8,815 bases of DNA from Comamonadaceae bacterium (GCA_947455875.1 CANGSD010000034.1:1-8815), one strand, 5' to 3'; positions 1-7,846 are shown, counted from the first letter of the stretch. Numbers and translations: made by a program. Notes: generated by a model not told the origin, from the letters alone.

Positions 1-327
1 GCAGCCTATGCGCACGGCCAGATCGGGCCGAGCGGCCAGGGCTTCACGCGTGGGCAGGCCGCTGTCGGCCACCGCCTGCGCCGCGGCCGCGATTCCCAGA
101 TGGATGAACCGATCCATGTGCCGGGCTTCCTTCTCGGGGATGTACTCCCCGATGTTGAAGCCTTTGACCTCGCCGGCGATGCGGCAGGCCATGGCGGCGG
201 GATCGAACTGGGTGATCAGGTCAATGCCCGACTGACCGGCCAACAACTGCGACCAGGACTGGGCCACCGTGTTGCCCACGGGGGTGACACAGCCCAGGCC
301 GGTCACGACAACACGGCGACGAGACAT
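1..327 (-). CDS. fabF: 3-oxoacyl-ACP synthase II (KAS II), N-terminal part only
   Basis: This enzyme condenses malonyl-ACP with a growing acyl-ACP in type II fatty-acid elongation, in the cytoplasm. Only the first 109 codons are present; the gene runs off the low-coordinate edge of the window. The protein starts MSRRRVVVTGLG and continues CVTPVGNTV, the thiolase-fold N-terminus typical of FabF. Residues such as LLAGQSGI and the D/F-containing loop after it also line up with E. coli FabF as I remember it. The catalytic Cys-His-His residues lie in the missing part and cannot be checked. The start codon lies 6 nt after the acpP stop, the standard acpP-fabF arrangement, so the two are almost certainly co-transcribed. 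There is no strong Shine-Dalgarno sequence; the A/G-rich end of acpP may serve. FabB is the main alternative, but position after acpP and N-terminal similarity favour FabF. Confidence 0.95.
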   Translation of the reverse strand, partial: MSRRRVVVTGLGCVTPVGNTVAQSWSQLLAGQSGIDLITQFDPAAMACRIAGEVKGFNIGEYIPEKEARHMDRFIHLGIAAAAQAVADSGLPTREALAARPDLAVRIGC

Positions 328-333
328 CGGCAA

Positions 334-1369
<1,036 letters not shown>

Positions 1370-1373
<4 letters not shown>

Positions 1374-2320
1374 GCGAGTTGGCCTTTCACGTCGGCGAGG
1401 GTCGCGGGGTCCAACACCGACAGCCCGGTGAGGGCGGCGTCGATGCGTTTGGTCATGCCGGCCAGCACCTTGCCGGGGCCGCATTCGACCAGGGTGTCGA
1501 TGCCGCGCGCCTGGATGGCACGCACGCACTCGACCCAGCGCACCGGGCCGAAGGCCTGGCGGTAAAGGGCGTCGCGGATGCGATCGGCATCGGTTTCCAC
1601 GGCGACATCGATGTTGTTCACCACCGGGATGGTGGGCGCAGCGATGGCGGTGGCCGCCAACTTCTCGCGCAGGCGGTCGGCGGCGGGCTTCATGAGGCTG
1701 GAGTGAAAGGGGGCCGACACAGGCAGCGGCAAGGCGCGCTTGGCGCCTGCGGCCTTGAGCACTTCGCAGGCCTTGTCGACGGCGGCCTTGCTGCCGGCGA
1801 TCACGGTCTGGGCCGGGTCGTTGAAGTTCACGGCCTCGACCACTTCTTGCGAGCCCGTGCCGAACGAGGCTGAGGCCTCGCGGCAACCGGCGATCACACC
1901 GGCCGCGTCCATGCCCAGAATAGCCGCCATGGCGCCCACGCCCACGGGCACGGCCTCTTGCATGGCCTGGGCGCGAAAGCGCACCAGCGGCGCGGCCTGC
2001 GCCAAGGTCAGCGAACCCGCGGCCACCAGCGCCGCGTACTCGCCCAGCGAGTGGCCGGCCACCACCGCGGGCAGCGCACCGCCCTCAGCGCGCCAGGCGC
2101 GGTAAGCGGCGATGCCCGCCACCAGCATCACCGGCTGGGTGTTGGTGGTCAGGGCCAGGGCCTCCTTGGGGCCTTCGTGAATCAGGTGAGCGATGTCCTC
2201 GCCCAGGGCCTGCGAGGCCTCGGCCAGCGTCTCGCGCACCGCCGGGTGATCACCCCAGGCATCGAGCATGCCCACGGCTTGCGAGCCTTGGCCAGGAAAG
2301 ACAAAAGCGAACGGTTTCAT
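1370..2320 (-). CDS. fabD: Malonyl-CoA:ACP transacylase
   Basis: Transfers malonate from malonyl-CoA to AcpP, producing the extender for FabH and FabF. At 316 residues it is a normal length. Visible motifs: FPGQGSQ at residues 8-14, TQPV at 61-64, the nucleophile elbow GHSLGE with Ser91, Arg116 in VRFRAQAM for carboxylate recognition, catalytic His206 in SAPFHSSLM, VVNN at 233-236 and GPGKVL at 281-286. All key residues expected from the E. coli enzyme are present. The gene follows fabH after a 60-nt gap that carries a terminator-like hairpin, and overlaps fabG by 4 bases. No clear Shine-Dalgarno sequence precedes the ATG at 2320, but the N-terminus MKPFAFVFPGQGSQ leaves no doubt about the start. 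Confidence 0.97.
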
Positions 2321-2344
2321 GGTGAATCTCAGGTCGTCGGCTGG

Positions 2345-2375
2345 AAAAAACGAATGCGGCCGCCGCAGGGGCCGC
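2345..2375 (-). terminator. Terminator-like hairpin between fabH and fabD
   Basis: In the fabH-fabD gap the minus-strand transcript can fold a GC-rich hairpin. One option is TGCGG/CCGCA with a 3-nt loop (2355-2367). The other is GCGGCC/GGCCGC with an 8-nt loop (2356-2375). Either is followed at once by a U-rich run, TTCGTTTTTT, complementary to 2345-2354. This is the classic layout of an intrinsic terminator, ending 24 nt before the fabD start. It lies inside an operon usually read as one unit, so it would act as an attenuator or mark a transcript end followed by a promoter inside fabH. Confidence 0.45.
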
Positions 2376-2380
2376 GCGGG

Positions 2381-3382
2381 TCAGAAATCGAGCAGCACCG
2401 CGCCCCAGGTGAAGCCGCCACCCACACCTTCGAGCATGACGGTGTCGCCGCGGCGAACCTTGCCCTCACGCACTGCGGCGTCCAGGGCCAGCGGGATCGA
2501 GGCGGCCGAGGTGTTGCCATGCTGATCGACGGTGACGACTACCTTGTCCATCGGCAGCTTCAGGCGCTTGGCCGTGCCTTGCATGATGCGGATATTGGCC
2601 TGATGCGGAATGAGCCAGTCGATGTCGGCCTCGGTGCGGCCGGCCTTGGCCAGCGTGGCACGGGCGGCGTCTTCGAGCACGCCCACGGCCAGCTTGAACA
2701 CGGCCTGACCATCCATGCGCAGCAGGGGTTGCCCCAGCACCTGGCCGCCGCTGACGGTGCCCGGCACGCACAGGATGTCGACATACTTGCCGTCGGCGTG
2801 CAAGTCGGTGGCCAGGATGCCGGGGGTGTCGCTGGCCTCCAGCACGACGGCACCAGCGCCGTCGCCAAACAGCACGCAGGTGGTGCGGTCGTTGAAATCG
2901 AGGATGCGCGAAAACACCTCAGAGCCGATCACCAGGGCCTTGTTGGCGGCGCCGGTCTTGATCATTGAATCGGCCACGGTGAGCGCGTAGACAAAGCCGC
3001 TGCACACGGCCTGCACGTCGAAGGCGGGGCAGCCGGCCATCGAACCTTCCGCACCCAGGGCGATGCCCAGCTTGTGCTGCAAGATGGCTGCCGTCGAGGG
3101 GAACACCATGTCGGGCGTGGAGGTGGCCACGATGATCAGGTCGATCTCACCGGGCTGGACGCCCGCTGCTTCTAGCGCGTGACGCGCAGCCTGCACACCC
3201 AGGTCGCTGGCGGCCACGCCCTCGCCCACAAAGTGGCGGGCGCGGATGCCGGTGCGCTCGACGATCCAGTCGTCGGAAGTTTCCAGACCGCGCTGCGCCA
3301 GTTCGGCGGCCAGGTCCGCGTTGGTCACGCGCCGCGGCGGCAGGTAGCTGCCGGTGCCGGCAATCCGGGAGTAGCGTGTCAT
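2381..3382 (-). CDS. fabH: 3-oxoacyl-ACP synthase III (KAS III)
   Basis: Starts fatty-acid synthesis by condensing a short acyl-CoA, usually acetyl-CoA, with malonyl-ACP. The protein has 333 residues, slightly longer than the E. coli enzyme of about 317. The thiolase-fold catalytic triad is visible: Cys127 in QAVCSGF, His260 in PHQANIRI and Asn290 in HGNTSAAS. Other family motifs are [10 protein letters not shown] at 37-46, FGDGAGAV at 172-179 and the C-terminal glycine-rich [13 protein letters not shown]. The start [16 protein letters not shown] matches the family N-terminus. It lies 11 nt after the plsX stop, with only a weak ribosome-binding sequence, so coupling to plsX is likely. Substrate chain preference cannot be read from the sequence. 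Confidence 0.97.
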   Translation of the reverse strand: MTRYSRIAGTGSYLPPRRVTNADLAAELAQRGLETSDDWIVERTGIRARHFVGEGVAASDLGVQAARHALEAAGVQPGEIDLIIVATSTPDMVFPSTAAILQHKLGIALGAEGSMAGCPAFDVQAVCSGFVYALTVADSMIKTGAANKALVIGSEVFSRILDFNDRTTCVLFGDGAGAVVLEASDTPGILATDLHADGKYVDILCVPGTVSGGQVLGQPLLRMDGQAVFKLAVGVLEDAARATLAKAGRTEADIDWLIPHQANIRIMQGTAKRLKLPMDKVVVTVDQHGNTSAASIPLALDAAVREGKVRRGDTVMLEGVGGGFTWGAVLLDF

Positions 3383-3393
3383 GGAGGTCCGAT

Positions 3394-4440
3394 TCAGCTG
3401 GCCGTCGTCGCGTCCGCAGGCTGCGAGGACCCAGCTGCCAACAAGGGTGCAGCGTGGGCGATGCGGACCTGCACCCGCTCGAGCAATTGATTTCGGGCCG
3501 CATCATACGCGCGGGCCAGGGCCTGACTGAACGCAAACGCATCGGCTGAGCCGTGGCTCTTGAACACCAGCCCGCGCAGACCCAGGAGGGCCGCGCCGTT
3601 GTAGCGGCGGTGGTCGACGCGGCGCTTGAAGGCCGCCAACACCGGGTAGGCGACAAGGGCCGCCAGCCAGGCGTAGGGGTTGCGCCGGAACTCCTGCTTG
3701 AGGAAGCCGCCGATCATGGTGGCCAGGCCCTCGCTGGCCTTGAGGGCCACATTGCCGACGAAGCCGTCACACACCACGATGTCGGTGGTGCCCTTGAAGA
3801 TGTCGTTGCCTTCGACGTTGCCGTGGAAATTGAGGTCGCCGGCATTGGCAGCAGACCGCAGCAACTCGCCGGCGCGCTTGATCACCTCGCTGCCCTTGAT
3901 GGTTTCTTCGCCGATATTGAGCAGGCCCACGGTGGGCGCCTCGACGTTGCGCAGCGCCGAGACCAGGGCCGATCCCATCACCGCAAACTGCAGCAGGTGC
4001 TGCTCGGTGCAATCGACGTTGGCGCCCAGATCGAGCACGGTGGTGGCGCCACCCTTGGCATTGGGCATGGGGTAGGCGATGGCGGGGCGGTCGATGCCGT
4101 CCTCCGTCTTGAGCAGGTAGCGGGCCAGCGCCATCAGGGCGCCGGTGTTGCCTGCCGACACAGCGGCCTGGGCATGGCCGTCCTTGACCTGCGCGATGGC
4201 CACCCGCATGGACGAATCTTTCTTGCGACGCAGGGCAGTCTCGACCGGATCGTCCATGGCCACCACCTCGGAGGCGGCGACGATGCGCGCGCGGGGGTGA
4301 TGGAAAGACTGCAGGGCCTGCGGCAGCCCCACGAGCAGGAGTTGGACGTCGGGATGGTCGTCCAGGAAGCGGCGGCAGGCAGGCAGGGTCACGGACGGAC
4401 CGTGGTCCCCCCCCATGCAATCGACAGCCAGAATGGTCAT
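3394..4440 (-). CDS. plsX: Phosphate acyltransferase (acyl-ACP:phosphate)
   Basis: Converts acyl-ACP and phosphate to acyl-phosphate, the acyl donor for PlsY in phosphatidic acid synthesis; PlsX is a peripheral membrane enzyme. The 348-residue protein begins [15 protein letters not shown], the family signature. Also visible are [10 protein letters not shown] at 95-104, LDLGANVDC at 136-144, GLLNIGEE at 172-179, VCDGFVGNV at 223-231 and the conserved C-terminal [14 protein letters not shown] followed by KSHGSAD (278-300). The frame stays open to an upstream ATG at 4491, but those 17 extra codons run through hairpin sequence and are not family-like, so the start is set at 4440. No strong Shine-Dalgarno sequence is seen. 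A hairpin-rich 111-nt leader separates it from rpmF; fabH follows 11 nt downstream. Confidence 0.96.
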   Translation of the reverse strand: MTILAVDCMGGDHGPSVTLPACRRFLDDHPDVQLLLVGLPQALQSFHHPRARIVAASEVVAMDDPVETALRRKKDSSMRVAIAQVKDGHAQAAVSAGNTGALMALARYLLKTEDGIDRPAIAYPMPNAKGGATTVLDLGANVDCTEQHLLQFAVMGSALVSALRNVEAPTVGLLNIGEETIKGSEVIKRAGELLRSAANAGDLNFHGNVEGNDIFKGTTDIVVCDGFVGNVALKASEGLATMIGGFLKQEFRRNPYAWLAALVAYPVLAAFKRRVDHRRYNGAALLGLRGLVFKSHGSADAFAFSQALARAYDAARNQLLERVQVRIAHAAPLLAAGSSQPADATTAS

Positions 4441-4459
4441 GGGCTCAAATGTAGAGCGG

Positions 4460-4486
4460 TTTGCGAGGCCGACCGACACTCGCAAA
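4460..4486 (-). promoter_or_regulatory. Hairpin in the plsX 5' leader
   Basis: A perfect 8-bp inverted repeat, TTTGCGAG (4460-4467) with CTCGCAAA (4479-4486), encloses an 11-nt loop and lies 19 nt upstream of the plsX ATG. Its first arm in the minus-strand RNA takes in the last three U residues of the U-tract belonging to the terminator-like hairpin just upstream. It could be an RNA-stability or processing element, an anti-pause structure or a protein site. Function is unknown. Confidence 0.4.
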
Positions 4487-4521
4487 AACAAGGGCCCGTG
4501 CCACGCAAGCGGCTCGGGCCC
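4484..4521 (-). terminator. Terminator-like hairpin after rpmF
   Basis: On the minus strand GGGCCCG (4515-4521) can pair with CGGGCCC (4492-4498). Past a single T-T mismatch, GCC/GGC continues the stem, leaving an 8-nt loop. The hairpin is followed directly by the U-rich run TTGTTTTTG (4491-4483). It begins 30 nt after the rpmF stop. This is a good intrinsic-terminator layout and could release a short, abundant rpmF message while letting some transcripts read into plsX. Confidence 0.55.
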
Positions 4522-4551
4522 CTGGCCAGATCCACGCGCAAGGGCGTCAGA

Positions 4552-4734
4552 TCAGGCGTCGTTTTTGGTCTTGACAACCTTGCGGCCACGGTAAAAGCCG
4601 TTGGGGCTGATGTGGTGGCGCAGGTGGGTTTCGCCCGTGGTGGGCTCGACGGCGATGCCCGGCACGTTCAGGGCGTTGTGCGAACGGTGCATGCCCCGCT
4701 TGGAGGGCGACTTCTTGTTTTGCTGGACGGCCAT
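4552..4734 (-). CDS. rpmF: 50S ribosomal protein L32
   Basis: A basic 60-residue protein of the large ribosomal subunit. The N-terminal part carries the family pattern [12 protein letters not shown] (residues 11-22), followed by [20 protein letters not shown]. It has no cysteines, so it is the non-zinc form usual in proteobacteria. The frame is open upstream to 4827, but the ATG at 4734 is fixed by the family N-terminus MAVQQNK and by an AGGAG ribosome-binding sequence 6 nt upstream. It lies between yceD and plsX, the arrangement also seen in E. coli. A terminator-like hairpin follows it, and a leader with palindromes precedes it, suggesting its level is set partly apart from the lipid genes. 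Confidence 0.98.
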   Translation of the reverse strand: MAVQQNKKSPSKRGMHRSHNALNVPGIAVEPTTGETHLRHHISPNGFYRGRKVVKTKNDA

Positions 4735-4740
4735 GACGGT

Positions 4741-4745
4741 CTCCT
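4741..4745 (-). promoter_or_regulatory. Ribosome-binding site of rpmF
   Basis: AGGAG on the minus strand, 6 nt before the ATG at 4734. It is the strongest Shine-Dalgarno sequence in the lipid cluster and decides the rpmF start against the longer open frame. Confidence 0.8.
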
Positions 4746-4757
4746 GAAAAAGGAACG

Positions 4758-4776
4758 CGCTGCAGCGGCTGCAGCC
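4758..4776. repeat. Overlapping palindromes in the rpmF leader
   Basis: Two 10-bp perfect palindromes, CGCTGCAGCG (4758-4767) and GGCTGCAGCC (4767-4776), share one base. In RNA, GCTGCA (4759-4764) can pair with TGCAGC (4770-4775) around a 5-nt loop. The element sits 12 nt upstream of the rpmF ribosome-binding site. It could be an operator or a leader hairpin affecting rpmF translation, or a chance result of GC-rich sequence. Confidence 0.35.
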
Positions 4777-4814
4777 ACGAAAAAAAGGGGTGGGTGAAGG
4801 CGCGATCAGAAGGC

Positions 4815-4859
4815 GGCTATACCGCACAACGGGTTGCGCAAAAGCCCACGAGTATAGCC
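4815..4859. promoter_or_regulatory. Nested dyad and possible promoter region upstream of rpmF
   Basis: An 8-bp inverted repeat, GGCTATAC (4815-4822) and GTATAGCC (4852-4859), has a separate 8-bp palindrome TTGCGCAA (4834-4841) almost exactly at its centre, with spacers of 11 and 10 nt. On the minus strand the right arm contains TATACT (4856-4851), one base off the -10 consensus and about 117 nt upstream of the rpmF start. No convincing -35 box accompanies it. The region is noncoding, between yceD and rpmF, where a promoter and operator for the rpmF-plsX-fab genes would be expected. Confidence 0.35.
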
Positions 4860-4880
4860 CAAGCCGCCCGTCCCGGCGAC

Positions 4881-5423
4881 TCAGCCCGGTCTGCCCTTGA
4901 GCCGGCCCAGCACGGCGAACGGGTTCTCCTGAGGACTTTCGTCCTCAAAATCCGGGTCCGCCACACTGAGCTTGACCGGCTGCGGGCAGGTCTCGTGCAG
5001 GGGCACCAGGGGCATTTCCATCAGGAATTCGTCCTCGATCAGGGCCGGCAACGCGAAGCTGCGGCTGATCACGAGCAGATCTTCCTCGGACGCATCGTCC
5101 TGGGCCTCGGCGGTGGCTTCATCGGCCACGAAGCGAAAGTCGCGGGCGACCGTCACCGGCACCGACACCGGCGTCAGGCAACGCTGGCAGGTCAGGGGCA
5201 AGACCGCCTGCGCCTGCAGGTGCAGCCAGACATCGGGCTGGACATGACGGGGGTTGCGCAACTCGCCGCGCGCCGACCAGGTCAGGGGCAGGTCCGCGCC
5301 GCGGCCTTCGGTCTCGGCCATCAGACGCTCGAATTGGCCCAGTGTGCTGGCGCCCGCGATGTCGGCGCCCGCTTCGGCGAAGGCCTTGACATCGAGCGCG
5401 TGGGCGTGGAACTCCTTGGGCAT
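4881..5423 (-). CDS. yceD: YceD family protein (DUF177), linked to 23S rRNA/L32
   Basis: A 180-residue acidic protein of the DUF177/YceD family, encoded next to rpmF in most bacteria and reported to be involved in 23S rRNA accumulation; the exact biochemical role is not settled. The family CxxC pair is present (LTCQRC, Cys79 and Cys82), as is an acidic stretch (about 101-115) and the conserved C-terminal [10 protein letters not shown] at 167-176. A third cysteine is at 146. I chose the ATG at 5423 because MPKEF resembles the family N-terminus. An in-frame ATG at 5450 would add nine residues and has a better GAGG ribosome-binding sequence, so the start is uncertain. The gene is divergent from maf and separated from rpmF by 146 nt. 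Confidence 0.9.
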   Translation of the reverse strand: MPKEFHAHALDVKAFAEAGADIAGASTLGQFERLMAETEGRGADLPLTWSARGELRNPRHVQPDVWLHLQAQAVLPLTCQRCLTPVSVPVTVARDFRFVADEATAEAQDDASEEDLLVISRSFALPALIEDEFLMEMPLVPLHETCPQPVKLSVADPDFEDESPQENPFAVLGRLKGRPG

Positions 5424-5448
5424 GCGGGCAGTGTAAGAGAATCGCCCC

Positions 5449-6057
5449 ATGTCCAGCCCCTCGCTTTCCGCGCCGAACCGCCCCGTGGTGCTGGGGTCAA
5501 CCTCGGTGTACCGGCGCGAGCTGATGGCGCGCCTGCGCATTCCCTTTGATGTGGCAGCGCCCGATGTGGACGAGACCCCGCAGCCCGGCGAAACGCCGCA
5601 GGCACTGGCCGGCCGGCTGGCCCTGGCCAAGGCCCGCGCCGTCGCTGCGCGCTACCCGCAGGCGGCGGTGATCGGCTCCGACCAGGTGGCCGATCTCGAC
5701 GGCGAGCCCCTGGGCAAGCCGGGCACGCACGCGCGGGCCGTGCAGCAGCTGCAACGCATGCGCGGTCGCATCGTGGTGTTCCAGACCGCGGTGGCCGTGG
5801 TGTGCCTGGACAGCGGCTTCGAACAATCGGACATCGCGCCCGTGCGCGTGCGCTTTCGCGATCTGAGCGACGACGAAATCGAGGCCTATCTGCGGGCCGA
5901 GACACCCTATGACTGCGCGGGCAGCGCCAAGAGCGAGGGCCTGGGCATCAGTCTGCTTGAGTCCATCGACAACGACGACCCGACGGCCCTGGTCGGCCTG
6001 CCCCTGATACGAACCTGCCGGATGCTGCGCGCGGCGGGTGTGAGGCTGCTGGCATGA
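5449..6057 (+). CDS. yceF: Maf-like nucleotide pyrophosphatase, YceF type (m7GTP)
   Basis: A 202-residue Maf/HAM1-fold enzyme. E. coli YceF, its closest match from memory, hydrolyses the modified nucleotide m7GTP to the monophosphate, a house-cleaning activity. Visible motifs: GSTSVYRRELM at 16-26, VDET at 40-43, GSDQV with Asp78 as the expected catalytic base (76-80), GKP at 89-91, CAGSAKSEGLGI at 156-167 and DPTALVGLPL at 177-186. The cysteine-containing CAGSxKSEG form points to the YceF subgroup rather than the dTTP/UTP-specific YhdE type. The start codon is 25 nt from the chosen yceD start, so the two genes are divergent as in E. coli. Its stop overlaps the next gene by ATGA. The ribosome-binding sequence is weak. 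Confidence 0.93.
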   Translation: MSSPSLSAPNRPVVLGSTSVYRRELMARLRIPFDVAAPDVDETPQPGETPQALAGRLALAKARAVAARYPQAAVIGSDQVADLDGEPLGKPGTHARAVQQLQRMRGRIVVFQTAVAVVCLDSGFEQSDIAPVRVRFRDLSDDEIEAYLRAETPYDCAGSAKSEGLGISLLESIDNDDPTALVGLPLIRTCRMLRAAGVRLLA

Positions 6058-6815
6058 CCCCACCGGGCCGCCTGTTCCTGGTGCCCGCACCCCTGGATTT
6101 CGGCTGCGACACGCAGGCTCCGATCGGTGATGTGCTGCCGCAGGCCACGCTCTCGGCCGCCGCCGCCCTGACCCACTGGATTTGCGAAAACGCCAAGACC
6201 ACACGCGCCTGCCTCAAGCGCATCGGCGAGTTACACCCCCTGGCCGCACCGCTGCAACAGCAGCAGCTGGTGGAGTTGCCGCGCGATCTGCACAAGAAAG
6301 GCGATAGCGGCACCGGTCACGATGTGCGCGCCTTGCTGCAGCCTGCGCTGGACGGACACGATATGGGGCTCATGAGTGAGGCCGGCATGCCGGCGGTAGC
6401 CGACCCCGGCGCCTCGGTGGTGCGCGCGGCGCATGCGCTGGGTCTGCAGGTCGTGCCGCTGGTGGGGCCTTCGTCGCTGCTGCTGGCGATGGCGGCCAGT
6501 GGCCTCAATGGCCAGAACTTCGCATTCGTGGGCTATCTGCCGCAGGACGCGGCGCAGCGCCTGCAGCGTCTGCGCGAGCTCGAAGCCCTGGCCCTGCGCA
6601 CCGGGCAGGCGCAGTTGTTCATCGAAACGCCCTACCGAAATGCGGCGATGCTCGGGGCCTTGCTGGAAGGCCTGCAAGGCACGACGCAACTGGCGATCAG
6701 CACCGGCCTCACGATGGCCGACGCGCGCACCCGCAGCGCGCCGGTCAAGGCCTGGAAGCAGTCCGCAGTCCCTGCCATCGGCAACGGGCCCGCGGTGTTT
6801 GGCATCGGGCGCTGA
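6054..6815 (+). CDS. SAM-dependent methyltransferase, tetrapyrrole methylase fold, RsmI-like
   Basis: A 253-residue protein related to RsmI, which methylates the ribose of C1402 in 16S rRNA. Matches to that family as remembered: LFLVPAPL at 7-14 in place of the usual LYLVATPIGN, MGLMSEAGMPAVADPG at 104-119 (RsmI has a VSDAGTP-type motif), VVPLVGPSSLLLAMAASGL at 133-151, FVGYLP at 158-163 and IETPYRN at 190-196. The stretch between residues 15 and 80 does not look like RsmI, and the C-terminal extension of full-length RsmI (about 280-290 residues) is absent. It is probably a paralogue with a different target, but substrate and function are unknown. Its ATG overlaps the maf stop by 4 bases, implying translational coupling. 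It converges with the S49 peptidase gene. Confidence 0.85.
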   Translation: MTPPGRLFLVPAPLDFGCDTQAPIGDVLPQATLSAAAALTHWICENAKTTRACLKRIGELHPLAAPLQQQQLVELPRDLHKKGDSGTGHDVRALLQPALDGHDMGLMSEAGMPAVADPGASVVRAAHALGLQVVPLVGPSSLLLAMAASGLNGQNFAFVGYLPQDAAQRLQRLRELEALALRTGQAQLFIETPYRNAAMLGALLEGLQGTTQLAISTGLTMADARTRSAPVKAWKQSAVPAIGNGPAVFGIGR

Positions 6816-6816
6816 G

Positions 6817-6837
6817 CGGGCGCCCCGGCGACGCCCG
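6817..6837. other. Short GC hairpin between convergent genes
   Basis: CGGGCG (6817-6822) can pair with CGCCCG (6832-6837) around a 9-nt loop, in the 29-nt gap between the ends of the methyltransferase and S49 peptidase genes. No T-run follows on either strand, so it does not meet the pattern of an intrinsic terminator. It is the only structure I see in this convergent junction. Confidence 0.2.
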
Positions 6838-6844
6838 GTTGCGC

Positions 6845-7846
6845 TCAGCGCAGTTGGAAGCCGCCGGCCTGGATGGCCCGCACCGCGCCCTCGCCCATGG
6901 CGGCGCCGAACTTCTTGGCCAGACGCTCGGCCACGTTGTCGCGGCGCGTGTAGTCCACCAGATCTTCGGCCTTGATCACGTCGCGGGCGACCAGGTCGAT
7001 GCTGCCCAACTGGTCGGCCAGCCCCAGGTCGATGGCCTGCTGGCCCGTCCAGAACAGACCACTGAACAACTCGGGGGTTTGCTTCAAGCGGTCGCCGCGG
7101 CCGGCCTTGACCACCTCGATGAATTGACCATGTACCTGATTGAGCATGCTCTGGGCATAGGCCTTCTGCTGGGGGGTCTGCGGGCTGAAGGGATCGAGAA
7201 AGCCCTTGTTCTCGCCGGCCGTCATGAGACGACGCTCGACACCGAGCTTGTCCATCAGGCCGACGAAACCGAAGCCGTCCATCAGCACGCCGATGCTGCC
7301 CACGATGCTGGCCTTGTCGACAAAGATGCGGTCGGTGGCGGCAGCGATGTAGTAGGCCGCCGAGGCACAGGAGTCCTCGACGACGGCGTACACCGGCTTT
7401 TTATGCTTTTCCTTCAAGCGACGGATTTCGTCATTGATCATGCCCGCATGCACGGGGCTGCCGCCGGGAGAGTTGATCAGAAGCACCACGCCTTGCGAGC
7501 CGACGTCTTCGAAGGCGGCGCGCAGGGACGACACCAGGAACTCGGCGCTGGCTTCCTGACCCGCACCGATCTCGCCGCGAATCTCGACCACCGCCGTGTG
7601 CGGATGCGCCTTGTCGGTGTGCGACGGCCCATACGACCCGTCGCTCTTGAAAATGAGCCAAGCCATCGCGACCAAGAAAGCCAGCCAGGCCACACGGAGG
7701 GTGCTGCGCCAGATGCGAGCCTGCCGTTGCTCCTTGAGGGTGGCGAACATGAGGCGCTCGAGCGTGTCGCGCTCCCAGTGGGCACCGCGTTCAGACGCGT
7801 CCGGCTTCGAGGGCGCAGGCTCGCGCGGTGGGGTGTCGTCGATCAT
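6845..7846 (-). CDS. sppA: S49 family peptidase, short SppA type (signal peptide peptidase)
   Basis: A membrane-anchored serine protease expected to degrade cleaved signal peptides and perhaps other membrane-bound peptides. It has 333 residues and one S49 domain, unlike the 618-residue tandem E. coli SppA. A charged N-terminal tail (1-51, with RQARIWRSTLR) leads to one hydrophobic segment at about 52-66 (VAWLAFLVAMAWLIF), predicting a signal anchor with the enzyme outside the inner membrane. The Ser/Lys dyad is visible by analogy with B. subtilis SppA: Ser162 in CASAAYYIA and Lys214 in GENKGFLDPF, 52 residues apart. LLINSPGGSPV (122-132) and GSIGV (183-187) are family motifs. The start at 7846 has no strong ribosome-binding sequence. 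It lies 21 nt after the Rieske gene and is probably in the same transcript. Confidence 0.92.
   Translation of the reverse strand: MIDDTPPREPAPSKPDASERGAHWERDTLERLMFATLKEQRQARIWRSTLRVAWLAFLVAMAWLIFKSDGSYGPSHTDKAHPHTAVVEIRGEIGAGQEASAEFLVSSLRAAFEDVGSQGVVLLINSPGGSPVHAGMINDEIRRLKEKHKKPVYAVVEDSCASAAYYIAAATDRIFVDKASIVGSIGVLMDGFGFVGLMDKLGVERRLMTAGENKGFLDPFSPQTPQQKAYAQSMLNQVHGQFIEVVKAGRGDRLKQTPELFSGLFWTGQQAIDLGLADQLGSIDLVARDVIKAEDLVDYTRRDNVAERLAKKFGAAMGEGAVRAIQAGGFQLR

Noticed and set aside
1374..1886. Upstream extension of the fabG frame
   Set aside because: The extra 171 codons lie in another frame of fabD and read as Arg/Gly/Pro-rich shadow sequence; the FabG N-terminus and the ATGA overlap fix the start at 1373.
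1958..2968. Long open frame on the plus strand opposite fabD and fabH
   Set aside because: It is antisense to two unmistakable genes, has low-complexity Gly/His/Arg/Ala-rich composition and no recognisable domain; such frames are common in GC-rich DNA.
4441..4491. N-terminal extension of PlsX starting at 4491
   Set aside because: It would translate through the leader hairpin and U-tract, and the family N-terminus begins at 4440.
3553..4797. 414-codon plus-strand frame opposite plsX and rpmF
   Set aside because: It spans two real genes and the gap between them on the other strand, with composition typical of a GC-rich shadow frame.
4735..4827. N-terminal extension of L32
   Set aside because: The AGGAG site and the family N-terminus place the start at 4734; the extension covers the leader palindromes.
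5386..5391. Perfect TTGACA on the plus strand upstream of maf, as a -35 box
   Set aside because: No usable -10 box occurs at 16-18 nt spacing, and the bases encode conserved yceD residues on the other strand, so it is probably coincidental.
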